Shown one piece after another: positions 6,131 to 7,793 of a DNA stretch of 7,793 nucleotides. The translations under genes were made by a program, and so were the position numbers. The stretch comes from Chitinophagaceae bacterium. GTDB taxonomy: Bacteria; Bacteroidota; Bacteroidia; Chitinophagales; Chitinophagaceae. The stretch spans positions 1 to 7,793 of the forward strand of contig JADLEN010000039.1 in NCBI GenBank assembly GCA_020846105.1. The letters are read 5' to 3'. The notes beneath the pieces were generated by a model. The model ran no database searches and was not told the origin of the DNA. It worked only from the letters and a program-made list of their open reading frames with translations. Each line of letters opens with the position of its first letter. Position 1 is the stretch's first letter.

Positions 6131-7793
6131 GCAGTATAGACTGGGTAGTATTAATTCTGACCTTATTGTCAATCGTGATTTATGGTGTTTGGAAAAGCCG
6201 TGGGGCCCAAAACATAGAGGGTTATTTATTGGCCGATAGAAAACTGCCATGGTACCAGGTGGGCTTTTCTGTAATGGCCACTCAAGCTAGTGCTATTACT
6301 TTTTTGTCGGCGCCAGGGCAGGCCTACAGCGATGGCTTACGTTTTGTTCAATTTTATTTTGGTTTGCCATTGGCCATGATAGTGCTTTGTGTGGCATTCA
6401 TACCTGTTTTTCATAAGCTCAATGTGTACACTGCTTATGAATATTTAGAGCAAAGGTTTGATAATAAAACACGTAGCCTTACTGCGTTTTTATTTTTGTT
6501 GCAGCGTGGCTTATCCACCGGTATTACCATCTATGCGCCATCCATTATTTTGTCTACGATATTGCAAATAGACATCACCTTTACCACCCTGCTAATGGGT
6601 AGTATTGTAATACTATACACGGTGTATGGCGGCACCAAGGCTGTCTCTTATACCCAAATGCTGCAAATGCTGATAATCTTTACTGGTTTGATCTTTGCTG
6701 GTTATATGGTGGTGCATTTATTGCCTAAGAATGTTGGCTTTTTCGATGCGCTGCATATAGCAGGCAAGCTAGACAAAATGAATGCTATTGATACAAAGTT
6801 TGATTGGAATAATCGATACAACATTTGGTCGGGTATTATTGGCGGCTTCTTTTTGCAATTGTCTTATTTTGGTACAGATCAGTCGCAGGTAGGGCGCTAT
6901 CTTACTGGCAAGTCGATTGCACAGAGTAGGCTAGGATTGGTGATGAATGGGCTGATAAAAATTCCGATGCAGTTCTTCATTTTATTAATTGGCATTTTGG
7001 TATTTGCTTTTTATCAGTACAATACACCACCGCTTTTTTTCAATAAAGTAGAGATAGCCAAATTGGAGCAAAGCCCACTTCGCAAAGACTATCAAGTACT
7101 CAAAAGTAATTATGAGCTCGCACAAGAAAGTAAAAGGGCGAACATTGATAACTTACTAGAAGCCGTACATCAAAAGGATAAAGAAAAGGAACGAATAGCA
7201 GAAATGGCGCTTCGCCAAAATCATCAAAAAAGTGAAGCCATTCGTACAGAAGCCTTGCAATTGATGAAGCAAAATGACAGTGCGGCAGACACCAACGATA
7301 CCAATTATGTGTTCCTTAGTTTTGTGATGAAATACTTGCCAGTAGGGCTTGTGGGCTTGTTGATAGCGATAATTTTTCTTGCAGCAATGGGCTCCACAGC
7401 TAGCGGACTCAATTCATTAGCCTCTACCACAATCGTAGATTTATACAAACGATTTTTTAAAACAACAGGCACTGAAAAACATTTTCTTAATGCATCTCGA
7501 TGGGCTACCGTGGCTTGGGGCATTTTCTGTATTATAGTGGCGCTTTATGCTAGCAAATTGGGCAATCTTATTGAAGCGGTGAATATTCTGGGCTCGCTAT
7601 TTTATGGTACTATTTTGGGTATTTTCTTAGTTGCATTTTGGATGAAAAAAGTAAATGGCACCTCTGTTTTTTACGCTGCTATTATTACAGAGGTATTAGT
7701 ATTCGTAGCTTGGAATGCCAATCTTATGGCTTTTTTGTGGCTCAATGTTTTGGGCTGTTTGTTGTTGATGATTATTGCTTGGGCGATACAGTA
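6127..7793 (+). CDS. Sodium:solute symporter (SSS family), 3' end outside the window
   Basis: The frame is open from ATG 6127 to the edge: 555 codons plus two bases, probably lacking only a short C-terminus. It is a LeuT-fold Na+-coupled importer of the SSS family (PutP, SGLT relatives) in the inner membrane. Features in order: helix 0 at about 5-22; GYLLADRKLPWYQVGFS (32-48) leading into unwound helix 1; YTVYGGTKAVSYTQMLQ in the middle; FGTDQSQVGRYL (248-259), a typical SSS segment; and AAMGSTASGLNSLASTT with S423 and T424 aligning with PutP S340/T341 of the Na2 sodium site, followed by DLYKRF. Sodium coupling therefore looks intact. Unusual is a charged, helix-prone insert at about 299-390 between helices 7 and 8, where PutP has only a short loop; topology puts it in the periplasm. 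The ATG overlaps the miniprotein stop. The substrate is unknown; by context it may be the deacetylase product. Confidence 0.93.
   Translation, partial: MSSIDWVVLILTLLSIVIYGVWKSRGAQNIEGYLLADRKLPWYQVGFSVMATQASAITFLSAPGQAYSDGLRFVQFYFGLPLAMIVLCVAFIPVFHKLNVYTAYEYLEQRFDNKTRSLTAFLFLLQRGLSTGITIYAPSIILSTILQIDITFTTLLMGSIVILYTVYGGTKAVSYTQMLQMLIIFTGLIFAGYMVVHLLPKNVGFFDALHIAGKLDKMNAIDTKFDWNNRYNIWSGIIGGFFLQLSYFGTDQSQVGRYLTGKSIAQSRLGLVMNGLIKIPMQFFILLIGILVFAFYQYNTPPLFFNKVEIAKLEQSPLRKDYQVLKSNYELAQESKRANIDNLLEAVHQKDKEKERIAEMALRQNHQKSEAIRTEALQLMKQNDSAADTNDTNYVFLSFVMKYLPVGLVGLLIAIIFLAAMGSTASGLNSLASTTIVDLYKRFFKTTGTEKHFLNASRWATVAWGIFCIIVALYASKLGNLIEAVNILGSLFYGTILGIFLVAFWMKKVNGTSVFYAAIITEVLVFVAWNANLMAFLWLNVLGCLLLMIIAWAIQ

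Noticed and set aside
1..7793. Insertion sequences, CRISPR arrays, tRNA genes or phage modules
   Set aside because: No inverted-repeat-bounded transposase, regularly spaced repeats, cloverleaf-like sequence or phage protein was seen. Nearly the whole window is accounted for by ordinary chromosomal-type genes.

Overview
This AT-rich window looks like chromosomal DNA of a member of the Bacteroidota. Three things suggest this. Clean Bacteroidota-type -7 elements (TAnnTTTG) sit about 20-25 bases ahead of two start codons. Exported proteins carry signal peptides ending in Ala-Gln, and Shine-Dalgarno sequences are essentially absent. The gene families (phosphosulfolactate synthase, class III Old Yellow Enzyme, a long PIG-L deacetylase, a sodium:solute symporter with a large insert) also fit this phylum. 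I cannot name the genus.

Layout. (1) Positions 1-199, minus strand: the first 66 codons of a phosphosulfolactate synthase (ComA/YitD family), cut by the window edge. (2) Positions 200-331: a divergent intergenic region with a convincing promoter for the comA-like gene, a weak candidate promoter for the rightward genes, a terminator-like hairpin and a 15-base palindrome. (3) Positions 332-3405, plus strand: four closely spaced genes that look like one operon. They encode a 97-aa three-helix membrane protein of unknown function, lpxB (with a TTG start), a YqjM/NamA-type ene-reductase and a secreted DUF922-like putative metalloprotease. (4) Positions 3406-3513: a rho-independent terminator followed at once by a new promoter element. 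(5) Position 3514 to the right edge: a second operon encoding an exported 831-aa PIG-L (LmbE-like) zinc deacetylase, a 38-aa single-helix membrane miniprotein, and a sodium:solute symporter (SSS family) running off the edge.

How the genes may work together. LpxB makes the lipid A disaccharide; its operon partners have no obvious role in that pathway. The second operon is the most suggestive part. An exported de-N-acetylase, a tiny membrane protein and a Na+-coupled transporter are separated by only 4 bases and then by a 4-base start/stop overlap. The natural hypothesis is that the exported enzyme trims an N-acetylated (amino-sugar-like) compound outside the cytoplasm, the symporter imports the product, and the miniprotein is a small subunit of the symporter. 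The symporter also has a charged, helix-prone insert of about 90 residues that topology places on the periplasmic side, where the exported enzyme is expected. Substrate and complex formation are inference only.

No tRNA, rRNA, CRISPR array, insertion sequence or phage gene was seen. There is no gene-free stretch longer than about 130 bases.
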